Assembly (NCBI RefSeq): GCF_023023025.1
Contig: NZ_CP095481.1
Span: 3,720,001-3,784,000, forward strand
DNA from: Amycolatopsis sp. WQ 127309
GTDB taxonomy: Bacteria; Actinomycetota; Actinomycetes; Mycobacteriales; Pseudonocardiaceae
Direction: 5' to 3'
Length of the DNA: 64,000 nucleotides
Shown here in pieces: positions 54,011-63,626 of this stretch (the stretch's first letter is position 1; every line of letters starts with the position of its first letter). Below the pieces are notes generated by a model. It made no database searches. It was given only the letters and a program-made list of their open reading frames with translations, and was not told where the DNA came from. The position numbers and the translations under genes are program-made.

Positions 54011-54054
54011 CCCGCCACTTTCTCCAGGAAAGTGCGCCCGAAGGTCCCGAGGGC

Positions 54055-54118
54055 GTCACTTTCCCTAGGAAAGATGCGTCCGAAGGGCCCTCGGACGTAT
54101 CTTTCCTGGGGAAAGTGC
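54055..54118. terminator. Repeat-derived hairpin after the acyl-CoA dehydrogenase
   Basis: CACTTTCCCTAGGAAAGATG (54057-54076) pairs with the downstream inverted copy (ATCTTTCCTGGGGAAAGTGC) around CCGAAGGGCCCTCGG. A partial third copy (CACTTTCTCCAGGAAAGTGC) precedes it at 54017-54036. It shares its sequence with 3015-3082 and 7295-7359. Confidence 0.75.
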
Positions 54119-54224
54119 AAAGCGACTTGTCGACATGGTGGCGCGTCCGGCCTTTCGGGGTAAGCGGCTCGCACGGTCCGGGTGTTCTTGACAAGATGGA
54201 CGCCCAGGACCCACGACTGCGCAG

Positions 54225-54743
54225 GTGATGATGGTGAGTAGTCCCTTTGGCGGGGGCCGGGCGCCCGGCAACCTGCCGCGGCTGCCGACGCCGCCGACCG
54301 GCTGGCCGATCGGGTCGTACGCGACCTACGGCGAGGCCCAGCAGGCGGTCGACTTCCTCGCGGAGAACGAGTTCGCGGTCGGCGACGTCACCATCGTCGG
54401 CGTCGACCTGATGCTGGTCGAGCGGGTCATCGGGAAGCTTTCGTGGGGGCGCGTCCTCGCCACCGGCGCGGTGTCCGGCGCCTGGTTCGGCCTCTTCGCC
54501 GGCCTGCTGCTCGGGCTGTTCGTCAACCAGGGGTTCGCGCTGCAGCTGCTCACCGGCCTGGTGCTGGGCGTGCTGTCCGGGCTGGCGTTCGCCGCGATCG
54601 GGTACAGCATGTCGCGCGGGCGCCGGGACTTCTCGTCGGCGAGCCAGCTCGTCGCGGGCCGGTACGACGTCCTGTGCCAGCCGCGGTCGGCCGAGCGGGC
54701 GCGGGAACTGCTGGCGAAGCTGGCGCTGAAACCGCCGTCGTGA
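54225..54743 (+). CDS. Small membrane protein (Rv1234-like)
   Basis: The 172-residue protein has a soluble N-terminal part (YATYGEAQQAVDFLAENEFAVGDVTIVGVDLMLVE) resembling the general-stress 17M-like fold and two membrane helices (GAWFGLFAGLLLGLFVNQG, LLTGLVLGVLSGLAFAAIG). A short tail ends ARELLAKLALKPPS. It stands immediately before the lpqY operon, as in M. tuberculosis Rv1234. The start is GTG 54225, with in-frame alternatives ATG 54228, ATG 54231 and GTG 54234. Confidence 0.82.
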   Translation: MMMVSSPFGGGRAPGNLPRLPTPPTGWPIGSYATYGEAQQAVDFLAENEFAVGDVTIVGVDLMLVERVIGKLSWGRVLATGAVSGAWFGLFAGLLLGLFVNQGFALQLLTGLVLGVLSGLAFAAIGYSMSRGRRDFSSASQLVAGRYDVLCQPRSAERARELLAKLALKPPS

Positions 54744-54987
54744 CGGTTTCCCGCCAATATCAGGCGATAATCACAGTTCGGCATGCACTGGCCTGAATCG
54801 TTACCGATACTGCTTGCGGGGTGTGATCGCCCGGCATAAGTTGTCCGACACCAGTCGGGCGGCCCCGCCCACCAGCGTGGCGGCCCGAGCACTAGCACGT
54901 CGGGGTGCTGGCGCGGTTTCGCCTCATCGCGTCGCGGTGCCCACCGGGCACCGCGGTAACCGGCGTGCACGCGGGTGAGGAGGCCTG

Positions 54988-56310
54988 ATGGGGAAGAGGA
55001 TCGGCGCGGGCAAACGGGGGCGATCGCCCGGCCGCACCACCGCCCTGCTGGGGGCAGGGGCATTGCTGACCGGTCTCGTGGCCGGCTGCGGCTCGGGCGG
55101 TGGCACGAAGATCAACGTCTACTACGCACCCGAGGACAGTTTCCAGAAGGTCGTGGACAACTGCAACAAGGCGGCGAACGGCCGCTACGAGATCGTCTAC
55201 AACAAACTCCAGCGCGGCTCGGACGACCAGCGGCTCCAGATGGCGCGGCGGCTGGCGGCGGGCGACACCGCGATGGACGTACTGGGGCTCGACGTGACCT
55301 GGGTTTCGGAGTTCGCCGAAGCCGGCTGGGTCGATGAATGGAAGGACCAGAACAAGGCCGCGGCCTCCGAGGGCGTCCTGCAGGGACCGCTCGACACCGC
55401 GACCTACAACGGGAAGCTCTACGCGGCCCCGAAGAACACGAACATCCAGCTGCTCTGGTACGACGACCGGATCACCCCGACCCCGCCCAAGACGTGGGAC
55501 GAGGCGATCCAGAAGTCGCAGGAGCTCAAGCAGCAGGGCAAGCCGTACAGCATCGTCTTCACCGGCGCGCAGTACGAAGGCCTCGTCGTCTTCTACAACA
55601 CCCTGGTCGCGTCGATGGGCGGGCACATCCTGTCCGACGACGGCAAGTCCGTGGTGATGGACGACGGCGCCGTGAAAGCGCTCGCCCTGCTGAAGAAGAT
55701 CACCGATTCGGGGATCACCGACGCGTCGCTGACCAACTCGAAGGAGGACGACGTCCGGCAGACGTTCCAGCGCGGTGACGCCGCGTTCGAGCTGAACTGG
55801 CCGTTCGTCTACGCCTCCTACGCGAAGGACAAGGCGTCGGACGTCTCGCACTTCAAGTGGGCCGTCTACCCGCAGGCCGAGGCCGGCACGCCGGCCAAGA
55901 CCACGATCGGCGGGTACGACCTCGCTGTCAGTTCGCTGTCACAGCACAAGCCCGAGGCGTACGAAGCCGCGTTGTGCCTGCGGAGCCCGGAGAACCAGAA
56001 GTTCTCGGCGATCAACGACGGCGTCCCGCCGACCATCGAATCGGTGTACCACAACGACACGCCGCTCGACCCGTCGAAGCCGGCGGGCGACGACAACCCG
56101 AACATGGCGATCAAGTACCCGATGCGCGACTCGATCCTCGACGCACTGAAGGACGCCGCGGTCCGGCCGCTGACCCCGGCCTACCAGAACGCGTCGACGG
56201 TGATGTCGAAGATCCTTTCGCCACCGGCCGAAATCGATCCGCAGGCCACCGCGGACAAGCTGCGCCAGCAGCTCAGTGACGCGCTCCAGTCGAAGGGAGT
56301 GATCCCGTGA
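54988..56310 (+). CDS. lpqY: LpqY-like sugar-binding lipoprotein (trehalose-type ABC importer)
   Basis: The 440-residue extracellular solute-binding protein has a lipobox (ALLTGLVAGCGS, lipidated Cys 34) and a family 1 sugar-binding fold (KINVYYAPEDSFQKVVDNCN, FNTLVASMGGHIL-like GLVVFYNTLVASMGG). GGAGG precedes the ATG. With SugA, SugB and SugC downstream it forms the LpqY-SugABC system, trehalose-specific in mycobacteria. The gene order is the same, so trehalose or a related disaccharide is the best guess. The stop overlaps sugA (GTGA). Confidence 0.92.
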   Translation: MGKRIGAGKRGRSPGRTTALLGAGALLTGLVAGCGSGGGTKINVYYAPEDSFQKVVDNCNKAANGRYEIVYNKLQRGSDDQRLQMARRLAAGDTAMDVLGLDVTWVSEFAEAGWVDEWKDQNKAAASEGVLQGPLDTATYNGKLYAAPKNTNIQLLWYDDRITPTPPKTWDEAIQKSQELKQQGKPYSIVFTGAQYEGLVVFYNTLVASMGGHILSDDGKSVVMDDGAVKALALLKKITDSGITDASLTNSKEDDVRQTFQRGDAAFELNWPFVYASYAKDKASDVSHFKWAVYPQAEAGTPAKTTIGGYDLAVSSLSQHKPEAYEAALCLRSPENQKFSAINDGVPPTIESVYHNDTPLDPSKPAGDDNPNMAIKYPMRDSILDALKDAAVRPLTPAYQNASTVMSKILSPPAEIDPQATADKLRQQLSDALQSKGVIP

Positions 56311-57278
56311 CCGTGCAAGATTCGACCCCGGCCGACACCGCCGGGGCCACCGTCGCCGAAGGAGCGACGTCCCACAAGAAGGGCAAACCCGCCCTGTCCG
56401 AGGGCAAGAAGGCCGAGCGGAAGCTCGGGCTCTGGCTGTGCGCGCCCGCGTTCGTCGTGATGATCGCCGTCACCGGCTACCCGATCGTCTACTCGATCTG
56501 GCTGTCGCTGCAGCGGTACGACCTGCGGTTCCCGGCGCAGCAGCAGTTCGTCGGCTTCGACAACTACGGCGCCGTGCTGTCCAACTCGTACTGGTGGACG
56601 GCGTTCGGGACGACCATGCTCCTGACGGTCGTGTCCGTGGCGATCGAGTTCGTCCTCGGCATGGCGCTGGCGCTGGTGATGCACCGGACGCTCGTCGGCC
56701 GCGGTCTCGTCCGGACGGTCGCCCTGATCCCGTACGGCATCGTCACGGTCGTCGCGGCGTTCTCGTGGTACTACGCGTGGACGCCGAAGACCGGCTACCT
56801 GGCGAACTGGCTCGCCTCGGACGGCGCGCCGCTCACCGAGCAGTGGCCGTCGCTGTTCATCATCATCGGCGCCGAGGTGTGGAAGACCACGCCGTTCATG
56901 GCGCTGCTGCTGATGGCGGGTCTGGCATTGGTGCCCGACGACCTGCTCAAGGCCGCCGCGATGGACGGCGCGAACGGCTGGCAGCGGTTCACGAAGGTGA
57001 TGCTGCCGGTGATGAAGCCGGCGATCCTGGTGGCGCTGCTGTTCCGCACGCTCGACGCGTTCCGGATCTTCGACAACATCTACGTCCTCACCGGCGGCGC
57101 GCAGGACACCGGGTCGGTGTCCATGCAGACCTACGACAACCTGGTCAAGGGGCTCAACCTCGGGATCGGGTCGACGATGGCGGTGCTGATCTTCATCACG
57201 GTGGCGATCATCGCGTTCATCTTCATCAAGGTGTTCGGCACGGCCGCACCGGGTTCGGACACTGGGGGTAAGCGCTGA
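56307..57278 (+). CDS. sugA: Sugar ABC transporter permease SugA
   Basis: The 323-residue inner-membrane permease has six to seven helices and the EAA coupling motif [27 protein letters not shown]. Its charged N-terminal tail is longer than usual (about 40 residues). The GTG overlaps the lpqY stop, and its own stop overlaps sugB by one base (TGATG). It pairs with SugB to form the channel. Confidence 0.93.
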   Translation: MTVQDSTPADTAGATVAEGATSHKKGKPALSEGKKAERKLGLWLCAPAFVVMIAVTGYPIVYSIWLSLQRYDLRFPAQQQFVGFDNYGAVLSNSYWWTAFGTTMLLTVVSVAIEFVLGMALALVMHRTLVGRGLVRTVALIPYGIVTVVAAFSWYYAWTPKTGYLANWLASDGAPLTEQWPSLFIIIGAEVWKTTPFMALLLMAGLALVPDDLLKAAAMDGANGWQRFTKVMLPVMKPAILVALLFRTLDAFRIFDNIYVLTGGAQDTGSVSMQTYDNLVKGLNLGIGSTMAVLIFITVAIIAFIFIKVFGTAAPGSDTGGKR

Positions 57279-58117
57279 TGGTGATGGGAACCGTCACGAC
57301 GGGCCGCAAGCTTCGCTGGGGGCTCGTCGACATCCTCGTGCTGGTGTTCGCGCTGGTGCCGGTGCTCTGGGTGGTCTCGCTCTCGTTCAAGACCAAGGAC
57401 ACGCTGACCGACGGGTACTTCATCCCGCAGTCGTGGACCTGGCAGAACTACGCGGACATCTTCCAGACGTCGGAGTTCCTGCTGGCACTGGTCAACTCGA
57501 TCGGCATCGCGATCATCTCCACGGTGATCGCCGTGGTGCTGGGCACGATGGCCGCCTACGCCATCGCCCGGCTGGAGTTCCCCGGCAAGCAGCTGCTGGT
57601 CGGGCTCTCCCTGCTGATCGCGATGTTCCCGCAGGTGTCGCTGGTGACGCCGCTGTTCAACATCGAGCGGAACCTGGCGCTGTTCGACACGTGGCCGGGG
57701 CTGATCCTGCCCTACATCACGTTCGCGCTGCCGCTGTCGATCTACACGCTGTCGGCGTTCTTCCGGGAAATCCCGTGGGAGCTGGAAAAGGCGGCGAAGA
57801 TGGACGGCGCGACGCCGGCCCAGGCGTTCCGGAAGGTGATCGCGCCGCTGGCCGCGCCGGGTGTGTTCACCACCGCGATCCTGGTGTTCATCTTCTGCTG
57901 GAACGACTTCCTGTTCGCCATCTCGCTGACGTCGACGACGGCGTCGCGCACGGTGCCGGCGGCGCTGTCGTTCTTCACCGGGTCCTCGCAGTTCGAGGAC
58001 CCGACCGGGCAGGTGAGCGCGGCCGCGGTCGTGATCACCATCCCGATCATTGTGTTCGTGTTGTTCTTCCAGCGTCGCATCGTGGCGGGGCTGACCTCCG
58101 GTGCGGTGAAGGGGTAG
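57278..58117 (+). CDS. sugB: Sugar ABC transporter permease SugB
   Basis: The 279-residue permease has six membrane helices and the EAA loop [29 protein letters not shown]. The pattern ends with the typical [17 protein letters not shown]. Its ATG shares one base with the sugA stop, and two bases separate its stop from sugC. Confidence 0.94.
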   Translation: MVMGTVTTGRKLRWGLVDILVLVFALVPVLWVVSLSFKTKDTLTDGYFIPQSWTWQNYADIFQTSEFLLALVNSIGIAIISTVIAVVLGTMAAYAIARLEFPGKQLLVGLSLLIAMFPQVSLVTPLFNIERNLALFDTWPGLILPYITFALPLSIYTLSAFFREIPWELEKAAKMDGATPAQAFRKVIAPLAAPGVFTTAILVFIFCWNDFLFAISLTSTTASRTVPAALSFFTGSSQFEDPTGQVSAAAVVITIPIIVFVLFFQRRIVAGLTSGAVKG

Positions 58118-58119
58118 TC

Positions 58120-59301
58120 ATGGCAGAAATCGTCCTCGACAAGGTGTCGAAGAAGTACCCCGACGGCGCGCTCGCGGTGTCCGAAGTGGACATCACCATC
58201 GGCGACGGCGAGTTCCTCGTGCTGGTCGGTCCGTCCGGCTGCGGGAAGTCGACCATGCTGAACATGGTGGCGGGCCTGGAGGACATCTCCTCCGGCGAGC
58301 TGCGCATCGACGGCAAGCGCGTCAACGAGAAGGCCCCGAAGGACCGGGACATCGCGATGGTGTTCCAGTCCTACGCGCTGTACCCGCACATGAGCGTCCG
58401 CGAGAACATGGCCTTCCCGCTGCGGCTGGCCAAGGTGGACGACAAGACGGTGCGGGCGAAGGTGGAGGAAGCGGCGACGATCCTCGACCTGACCGCGCAC
58501 CTGGACCGCAAGCCGGCCAACCTCTCCGGTGGCCAGCGCCAGCGCGTCGCGATGGGCCGGGCGATCGTCCGCAACCCCAAGGCGTTCCTGATGGACGAGC
58601 CACTGTCCAACCTGGACGCCAAGCTCCGCGGGCAGATGCGGACGTCGGTGTCGAAGATCCAGAAGCAGCTCGGCACGACGACGCTGTACGTCACGCACGA
58701 CCAGACCGAGGCCATGACCCTCGGCGACCGGGTCGTGGTGCTGCGCGGCGGTTTCGTGCAGCAGATCGGCGCGCCGCAGTTCCTCTACGAGAACCCGGCG
58801 AACCTGTTCGTCGCGGGGTTCATCGGCTCGCCGTCGATGAACTTCGTGCCGGCCACGCTGGAGAACAACGAGCTGCGCACGCCGCTGGGCACCACGCCGC
58901 TCACGGATCGGATCCGGCAGCTGGTGGAGAAGGCGGACGCGCCGCGTGAGGTGCTCGTCGGCATCCGGCCGGAGCACTTCGAGGACGCGGCGCTGGTCGA
59001 AGCCGGCCAGAAGACGGGCGGCGGCACGTTCACCGCGCACGTCGACGTCCTCGAGTCGATGGGCTCGGAGAAGTTCGCCCACTTCACCGTCGACGGGGAA
59101 ACCGCCACGTCCGCGGAGCTCGCGGAACTGGCGGCGGACAGCGGCTCGGCCGACGTCCCGGGGTCGGCGTCGCAGATCGTGGCCCGCCTCTCGGCGGAAT
59201 CGGCCGCCAAGGAGAACTCGGACCTGCAGGTCTGGTTCGACGCGGACAAGGTCAAGCTCTTCGACCCGGCCAACGGCAAGAACCTCACCTACGAGGACTG
59301 A
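58120..59301 (+). CDS. sugC: Sugar ABC transporter ATPase SugC (UgpC/MsmK type)
   Basis: The 393-residue ATPase has Walker A VGPSGCGKSTMLNMVAG, signature NLSGGQRQRVAMGRAI and Walker B AFLMDEPLSNLD. The switch His is in LYVTHDQTEAM. A C-terminal TOBE regulatory domain follows (from about 240). A short insert (SAELAELAADSGSADVPGSA) in the TOBE region is unusual. It energises LpqY-SugAB and may serve other sugar permeases. GAAGGGG lies upstream of the ATG. Confidence 0.94.
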   Translation: MAEIVLDKVSKKYPDGALAVSEVDITIGDGEFLVLVGPSGCGKSTMLNMVAGLEDISSGELRIDGKRVNEKAPKDRDIAMVFQSYALYPHMSVRENMAFPLRLAKVDDKTVRAKVEEAATILDLTAHLDRKPANLSGGQRQRVAMGRAIVRNPKAFLMDEPLSNLDAKLRGQMRTSVSKIQKQLGTTTLYVTHDQTEAMTLGDRVVVLRGGFVQQIGAPQFLYENPANLFVAGFIGSPSMNFVPATLENNELRTPLGTTPLTDRIRQLVEKADAPREVLVGIRPEHFEDAALVEAGQKTGGGTFTAHVDVLESMGSEKFAHFTVDGETATSAELAELAADSGSADVPGSASQIVARLSAESAAKENSDLQVWFDADKVKLFDPANGKNLTYED

Positions 59302-59313
59302 ACGGTAGTGCCG

Positions 59314-59358
59314 TGAAGGGCACCCTCAGGGACTCCAAGTCCCTGAGGGTGCCCTTCA
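59314..59358. terminator. Perfect 21-bp hairpin between sugC and the DUF3558 gene
   Basis: The arms 59314-59334 and 59338-59358 are perfectly complementary (beginning TGAAGGGCACCCTCAGGG) with a 3-base loop CCA. It ends both convergent transcripts. Confidence 0.9.
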
Positions 59359-59365
59359 GGGCGTT

Positions 59366-60280
59366 TCAGGCCTTCGGCAGCCGTGAGTAGATCGACGTCG
59401 CCGCGGTGCGGGCCAGCGCGCACGTGCCGTCGCCGGCCGTGCCCGCCGTCTCGACCACGCTGATCTCCGCCAGCTCACGCCGTCCGGGCAGGCCCGGCGC
59501 CGGCTGGGTGCTGTCGACCAGGCAGAACGCGCCCGCGAGCCGGACCTGGGCCGCGCGCCCGCCGAGCGTCTCGACCGGGCCGTTCGTGCCCGCGGTGTCC
59601 ACCGTGAGCTTGAAGCCGACCTTGCCGCGGATGCAGCTGTGCCCGGCCAGGCCGATGGTCGGCTGGCTGCCGGCGCCGGCCGGGTCGTCGAGGTCGTGGC
59701 TGTCGAGCAGCGCGCAGGGCGCGACCCGGCCCCACGAGCGCTCGGGGAACGTCAGCCGCCCGACCTTGCCGGCGGTGACCGCGGCGAGCACCGAGCCGAC
59801 GGTGGCGTCCGCGGTCTCGCAGCGGCCGGGCTGGTCGGCGGGACCGCTGTCGGTCACCGACACGTCCAGCCGGTTGCCGTCGGCGAAGATGATCGTGCGG
59901 GTGCAGGCGGTGTGGTCGTTGAACATCGACTGCTGCACCGAGACGCCGTCGGGCACCGGCCCCGCGTAGTCGTAGGGCTTGATGTTCGGGTCGGAGTCGA
60001 AGGCCAGCGGCCCGACGAGGATCGTGCGCCAGCCGAGGTCGGCCTGGCAGCTCTCGAACGTCGGCACGGCGACGGCGCCGGCCGCGACCTTGGGCACGTC
60101 GAGCATGCTGCAGTAGTCGACGGTGCCGAAGTCGCCGAGCGCGGCGGACGCGGTCAGGGGCGTCGGCCCCGAGCCCTCGGCCGGGTCGGACGCGGCCTGC
60201 GTGGTGGCGCAGCCTGCCGAAAGCAGGGCGCAGAACATCACGACGACCAAAGATTTCGAACGCGGGTACACGGGGTGCAA
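59366..60280 (-). CDS. DUF3558 lipoprotein
   Basis: The 304-residue secreted lipoprotein has its signal in LVVVMFCALLSAGCATT (Cys 24 from the TTG). The DUF3558-like part follows, with paired cysteines (CSMLDVPKVAAG, FESCQADLGW, CTRTIIF, RCETADATVG) and a second repeat (PCALLDSHDLDD, HSCIRGKVGF). DUF3558 proteins are abundant in Pseudonocardiaceae with unknown function. The start is TTG 60280 or GTG 60271; I kept the longer form. Confidence 0.8.
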   Translation of the reverse strand: MHPVYPRSKSLVVVMFCALLSAGCATTQAASDPAEGSGPTPLTASAALGDFGTVDYCSMLDVPKVAAGAVAVPTFESCQADLGWRTILVGPLAFDSDPNIKPYDYAGPVPDGVSVQQSMFNDHTACTRTIIFADGNRLDVSVTDSGPADQPGRCETADATVGSVLAAVTAGKVGRLTFPERSWGRVAPCALLDSHDLDDPAGAGSQPTIGLAGHSCIRGKVGFKLTVDTAGTNGPVETLGGRAAQVRLAGAFCLVDSTQPAPGLPGRRELAEISVVETAGTAGDGTCALARTAATSIYSRLPKA

Positions 60281-60521
60281 GTATCACCACATCCGGCCGA
60301 AAAGCCACCCCTGACGGGGACATCTCTCACTATTTTCCGCTGGGTGAGCGACAAACGCGCAGGTCCTCGGTTTTCCGGTGCGCGAGCTGCGGTTTCCGCA
60401 GTGCCTGAAGGACTTTCGCTTTCGCCGTCCCCTAAGGGAACGATCCTTCCCGCGAGTGATGCGGAACCGGGTGGCCGGGTGGTGAGGTGGGTATATCGGA
60501 AGTTCGAGGAAAGGGAAGACG

Positions 60522-60716
60522 ATGAGCGCACCGGTCACCCGGCGACTGAGCCGCCCCCGCCACGGCCGCATGATCGCCGGCGTCTGCGCCGGTCTCGCGC
60601 AGCGGTACGGCATGAAGCCCAACACGGTCCGGCTGCTGGCGGTGCTGTCCTGCCTGCTGCCCGGCCCCCAGTTCGTGGCCTACCTCATCCTGTGGGCGGT
60701 CATCCCGGCCGAGTGA
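60522..60716 (+). CDS. PspC-domain membrane peptide
   Basis: The 64-residue peptide is a single PspC domain: RRLSRPRHGRMIAGVCAGLAQRYGMKPNTVRLLAVLSC, then the membrane helix PGPQFVAYLILWAVIPAE. GGAAAGGGAAG precedes the ATG. PspC proteins act in envelope-stress responses. A perfect terminator follows. Confidence 0.92.
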   Translation: MSAPVTRRLSRPRHGRMIAGVCAGLAQRYGMKPNTVRLLAVLSCLLPGPQFVAYLILWAVIPAE

Positions 60717-60733
60717 CGGGAGCGGGGAAGCCG

Positions 60734-60765
60734 AACCAGGCGGGAGCTTCGACACCCGCCTGGTT
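60734..60765 (+). terminator. Terminator after the PspC gene
   Basis: AACCAGGCGGG (60734-60744) and CCCGCCTGGTT (60755-60765) are perfect 11-bp arms with a 10-base loop, followed by TT. It is close to the classical intrinsic form. Confidence 0.92.
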
Positions 60766-60783
60766 TTGTGGTGCCGGTGGTCC

Positions 60784-61449
60784 TCAGGGCCGCCAGGAGC
60801 ACATCGCTTCGTCGATCTCCTGCTCGTCGAGCGGCGGGTGCGGCAGTTCCGTCGTCTTGCCGGGTTCCGCGCGCAGGCCGTCCAGCAGCATGCCCAGGCA
60901 CCGGCGCCACAGCGACGGGTCCACCGCGCACGTGAACTCGACCACCGAGCCGACCATCATGTGCAGCAGGGGGATGTCGGTGGGGGAGAAGTCGGCGCGC
61001 AGGCCGCCCGCCGCCTTGGCCCGCTCGACGAGCTGTGTGATCAACGGCACCATGCGCGCTTTCGCGTCCGCGACGTGCTCGTGGCCGAACTTGTTGGACA
61101 GCATGATCTCGCGCAGCCCGCGGTCCGTCGAATGCAGCTCGGCCGCCTTCCACGTGAAGCTGACGAACGCTTCCCACGCGTCTTCGGCCTTCAGCGCTTC
61201 CGCCGCGAGGTCGCCGATTTCCTCCATGCGCTCGGCGAACATGGCTTCGACCAGGTGTTCCTTGCTGGGGAAGCGCCGGTAGACCGTGCCGACGCCGAGG
61301 CCGGCGTGGTGCGCGATGTCGTCGAGCGTGGCTTCCAGGCCGCGTCGGCCGAAGACCTCGCGGGCGGCCTGGAGGATGCGGCGGCGGTTCAATTCGGCGT
61401 CACGCCGCAGCGGCCGCGCCGGTGCGGCGGGACTCGCGTCCCGTGTCAT
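60784..61449 (-). CDS. TetR-family repressor of the adjacent efflux pump
   Basis: The 221-residue protein has a TetR HTH (RRRILQAAREVFGRRGLEATLDDIAHHAGLGVGTVYRRFPSKEHLVEAMF) and a helical effector domain. The ATG 61449 has TAGAGT 7 bases upstream and no ribosome site, the leaderless pattern. It is divergent from a DHA2-type MFS gene. Between the starts, GTAGAGGCACCTTCTC-like imperfect dyads may be its operator, though they are not clean palindromes. Confidence 0.9.
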   Translation of the reverse strand: MTRDASPAAPARPLRRDAELNRRRILQAAREVFGRRGLEATLDDIAHHAGLGVGTVYRRFPSKEHLVEAMFAERMEEIGDLAAEALKAEDAWEAFVSFTWKAAELHSTDRGLREIMLSNKFGHEHVADAKARMVPLITQLVERAKAAGGLRADFSPTDIPLLHMMVGSVVEFTCAVDPSLWRRCLGMLLDGLRAEPGKTTELPHPPLDEQEIDEAMCSWRP

Positions 61450-61566
61450 GCGTCCCACTCTACCAATGAAGTAGAGGCACCTTCTCCGGTTCTTGTGTAC
61501 GTTGGGCCACGTAAGGGGAGATACCTACTCCACATAGCTTCCTGATCACTTTCAGTGAGGACACCC

Positions 61567-63066
61567 ATGACCGAGTCCACGCTCGTCGTCGCGCCGTCGG
61601 GGGACGCGCGCGCCGCCGAGAACCCCCACCACGCCAGACGGTGGCTGATCCTCGTGATGATCGGCCTGGCCCAGCTGATGGTCGTTCTCGACGCGACCGT
61701 CGTGAACATCGCGCTGCCTTCCGCCCAGCTCGACCTGGGCTTTTCCAACGACGCGCGGCAATGGGTCGTCACGGCGTACGCGCTCGCGTTCGGCAGCCTG
61801 CTGCTGCTCGGCGGGCGGCTCGCGGACCTCTTCGGCCGCAAGAACACCCTGCTCGTCGGCCTGGCCGGCTTCGCCGCGGTGTCCGCGTTCGGCGGCGCGG
61901 CGAGCAACATCGAGATGCTCCTGATCGCCCGTGCGGCACAGGGCGTGTTCGGCGCGCTGCTCGCGCCGGCCGCGCTTTCGCTGCTGACCACGACGTTCAC
62001 CGACCCGAAGGAACGCGGTCGCGCGTTCGGCGTGTTCGGGGCCATCGGTGGTGGCGGCGCGGCCGTCGGCCTGCTGCTCGGCGGCGTGCTGACCGAGTAC
62101 CTCGACTGGCGCTGGTGCATGTTCGTCAACATCATCTTCGCCGTCGTCGCGTTCGCGGGCAGCTCGATCCTGCTGCGCAACCAGCGTGACGCCGGCCCGC
62201 GCCCGAAGCTCGACCTGCCGGGCACGGTCACCGCGTCCGCGGGCCTGTTCGCGCTGGTCTTCGGCTTCGCGAACGCCGAGTCGGACTCGTGGTCGTCGGT
62301 CTCGGTGTGGGGCTTCCTCGCGGCGGGCGTGGTGCTGCTGGGCGTGTTCGTGTGGCTGCAGCAGCGCGTCTCGCACCCGCTGCTGCCGCTGCGCGTGCTG
62401 CTCGACCGCAACCGCGGCGGCTCGTACCTGGCGATGTTCCTGCTCGCCATCGGCATGTTCGCGATCTTCCTGTTCCTGACGTTCTACGTGCAGCAGAACC
62501 TGAGGTTCACGCCGATCCAGAGCGGCGTCGGGTTCCTGCCGATGGTGGCGACGCTGATGCTGGCCGCCACCACGGCGACGGCCGTCCTGCTCCCGCGCTT
62601 CGGCCCGCGGCCGCTGGTGCCGACGGGCATGGCGATCGCGGCGGTCGGGCTGTTCTGGCTCAGCCGCATCGACCTCGAAAGCACGTACGCCAGCGGGGTC
62701 CTCGGCCCGCTGCTGGTGATGGGCTTCGGCATCGGCCTGGCGATGGCGCCGGCGATGAGCGTCGCGACGTTCGGCGTCGAGGCGCACGACGCCGGGGTCG
62801 CGTCGGCGGCGGTCAACACGATGCAGCAGGTCGGCGGCTCGATCGGCACGGCGCTGCTCAGCACCCTCGCCGGCAACGCGGCGTCGTCGTACCTCGCGGG
62901 CAAGGTGCCGACGCCGCAGCTGGCGGCCGAAGCCTCGATCGAGAGCTACACGACGGCGTTCACCTGGGCCGGCTTCATCTTCGCGGCCGGCGCGGTGCTC
63001 AGCGGCCTGCTGCTGCGCTCGGGCGCGCCGAAGGGTGAGGCGGCGCCGGGCGTCGTGCACATGTAG
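61567..63066 (+). CDS. MFS drug efflux transporter, DHA2 family (14 TM)
   Basis: The 499-residue protein has fourteen membrane helices. The DHA2 motifs are QLMVVLDATVVNIALPSAQLDL (motif D1), LLLLGGRLADLFGRKNTLLVG (motif A) and ARAAQGVFGALLAPAALSLL (motif B), with GGAAVGLLLGGVLTEYLDWRWCMFVN (motif C). It exports toxic compounds using the proton gradient. GAGGA precedes the ATG. Control by the divergent TetR makes it an inducible self-protection pump. Confidence 0.93.
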   Translation: MTESTLVVAPSGDARAAENPHHARRWLILVMIGLAQLMVVLDATVVNIALPSAQLDLGFSNDARQWVVTAYALAFGSLLLLGGRLADLFGRKNTLLVGLAGFAAVSAFGGAASNIEMLLIARAAQGVFGALLAPAALSLLTTTFTDPKERGRAFGVFGAIGGGGAAVGLLLGGVLTEYLDWRWCMFVNIIFAVVAFAGSSILLRNQRDAGPRPKLDLPGTVTASAGLFALVFGFANAESDSWSSVSVWGFLAAGVVLLGVFVWLQQRVSHPLLPLRVLLDRNRGGSYLAMFLLAIGMFAIFLFLTFYVQQNLRFTPIQSGVGFLPMVATLMLAATTATAVLLPRFGPRPLVPTGMAIAAVGLFWLSRIDLESTYASGVLGPLLVMGFGIGLAMAPAMSVATFGVEAHDAGVASAAVNTMQQVGGSIGTALLSTLAGNAASSYLAGKVPTPQLAAEASIESYTTAFTWAGFIFAAGAVLSGLLLRSGAPKGEAAPGVVHM

Positions 63067-63131
63067 GTCCGCTTGAACCTTCCCGGCCCTCCGCGCACTA
63101 GTAGGGGTGAGAATGTGCGAAGGAGGGCCGG

Positions 63132-63626
63132 GTGGGGGCGTCGAGAGAGCTCGATTTCAGCGAGTACTTCGCCGCGCGGGTGCAGCGGTTCCGGCGGGTG
63201 GCGTTCGCGCTCTGCGGGGACTGGCACAGCGCCGAAGACCTCGTGCAAGCCATGTTCGTCCAGCTGTACCGGCGGTGGCGCCGGGTGCGGCCGGACACCG
63301 TCGACGCCTACGCGCGGCGCATCCTGCTCAACGCGTTCCTCGCCGGGCGCAGGAAAGCGGGCCGTGAGCACGTGACGTCCGAGCCACCCGAACGGGCGGC
63401 TACACCGGACCACGACAGCCACGTCCGCGTCGACCTCGAGCGCGCGCTGACCGGGCTGACGCCGCGGCAGCGCGCGATGGTCGTGCTGCGCTTCCTCGAA
63501 GACCTGCCGGTGGCCGAAGTCGCGGCCCTGCTCGGTGTCGCCGAAGGCACCGTGAAGAGCCAGACCGCCCGCGGAGTCGAGGCGCTGCGCGCTGCCCTCC
63601 CCGCGCCGATGACGGAGGAGCGGTGA
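63132..63626 (+). CDS. SigE-family ECF RNA polymerase sigma factor (SigE subgroup of Streptomyces type)
   Basis: The 164-residue sigma factor begins LDFSEYFAARVQRFRRVAFALCGDWHSAEDLVQAMFVQLYRRWRRV (region 2) and has region 4 in LTGLTPRQRAMVVLRFLEDLPVAEVAALLGVAEGTVKSQTARGVEALRAAL. The short linker and the WHSAEDLVQ block mark the actinobacterial SigE-family subgroup. A perfect GAAGGAGG precedes the GTG. The stop overlaps the start of the next gene (TGATG), a typical sigma/anti-sigma pairing. Confidence 0.92.
   Translation: MGASRELDFSEYFAARVQRFRRVAFALCGDWHSAEDLVQAMFVQLYRRWRRVRPDTVDAYARRILLNAFLAGRRKAGREHVTSEPPERAATPDHDSHVRVDLERALTGLTPRQRAMVVLRFLEDLPVAEVAALLGVAEGTVKSQTARGVEALRAALPAPMTEER

Noticed and set aside
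61552..63060. Leftward frame of 502 codons opposite the DHA2 transporter
   Set aside because: It is a shadow rich in His, Arg, Gln and Asp repeats with no hydrophobic core; the transporter strand has clear helices.
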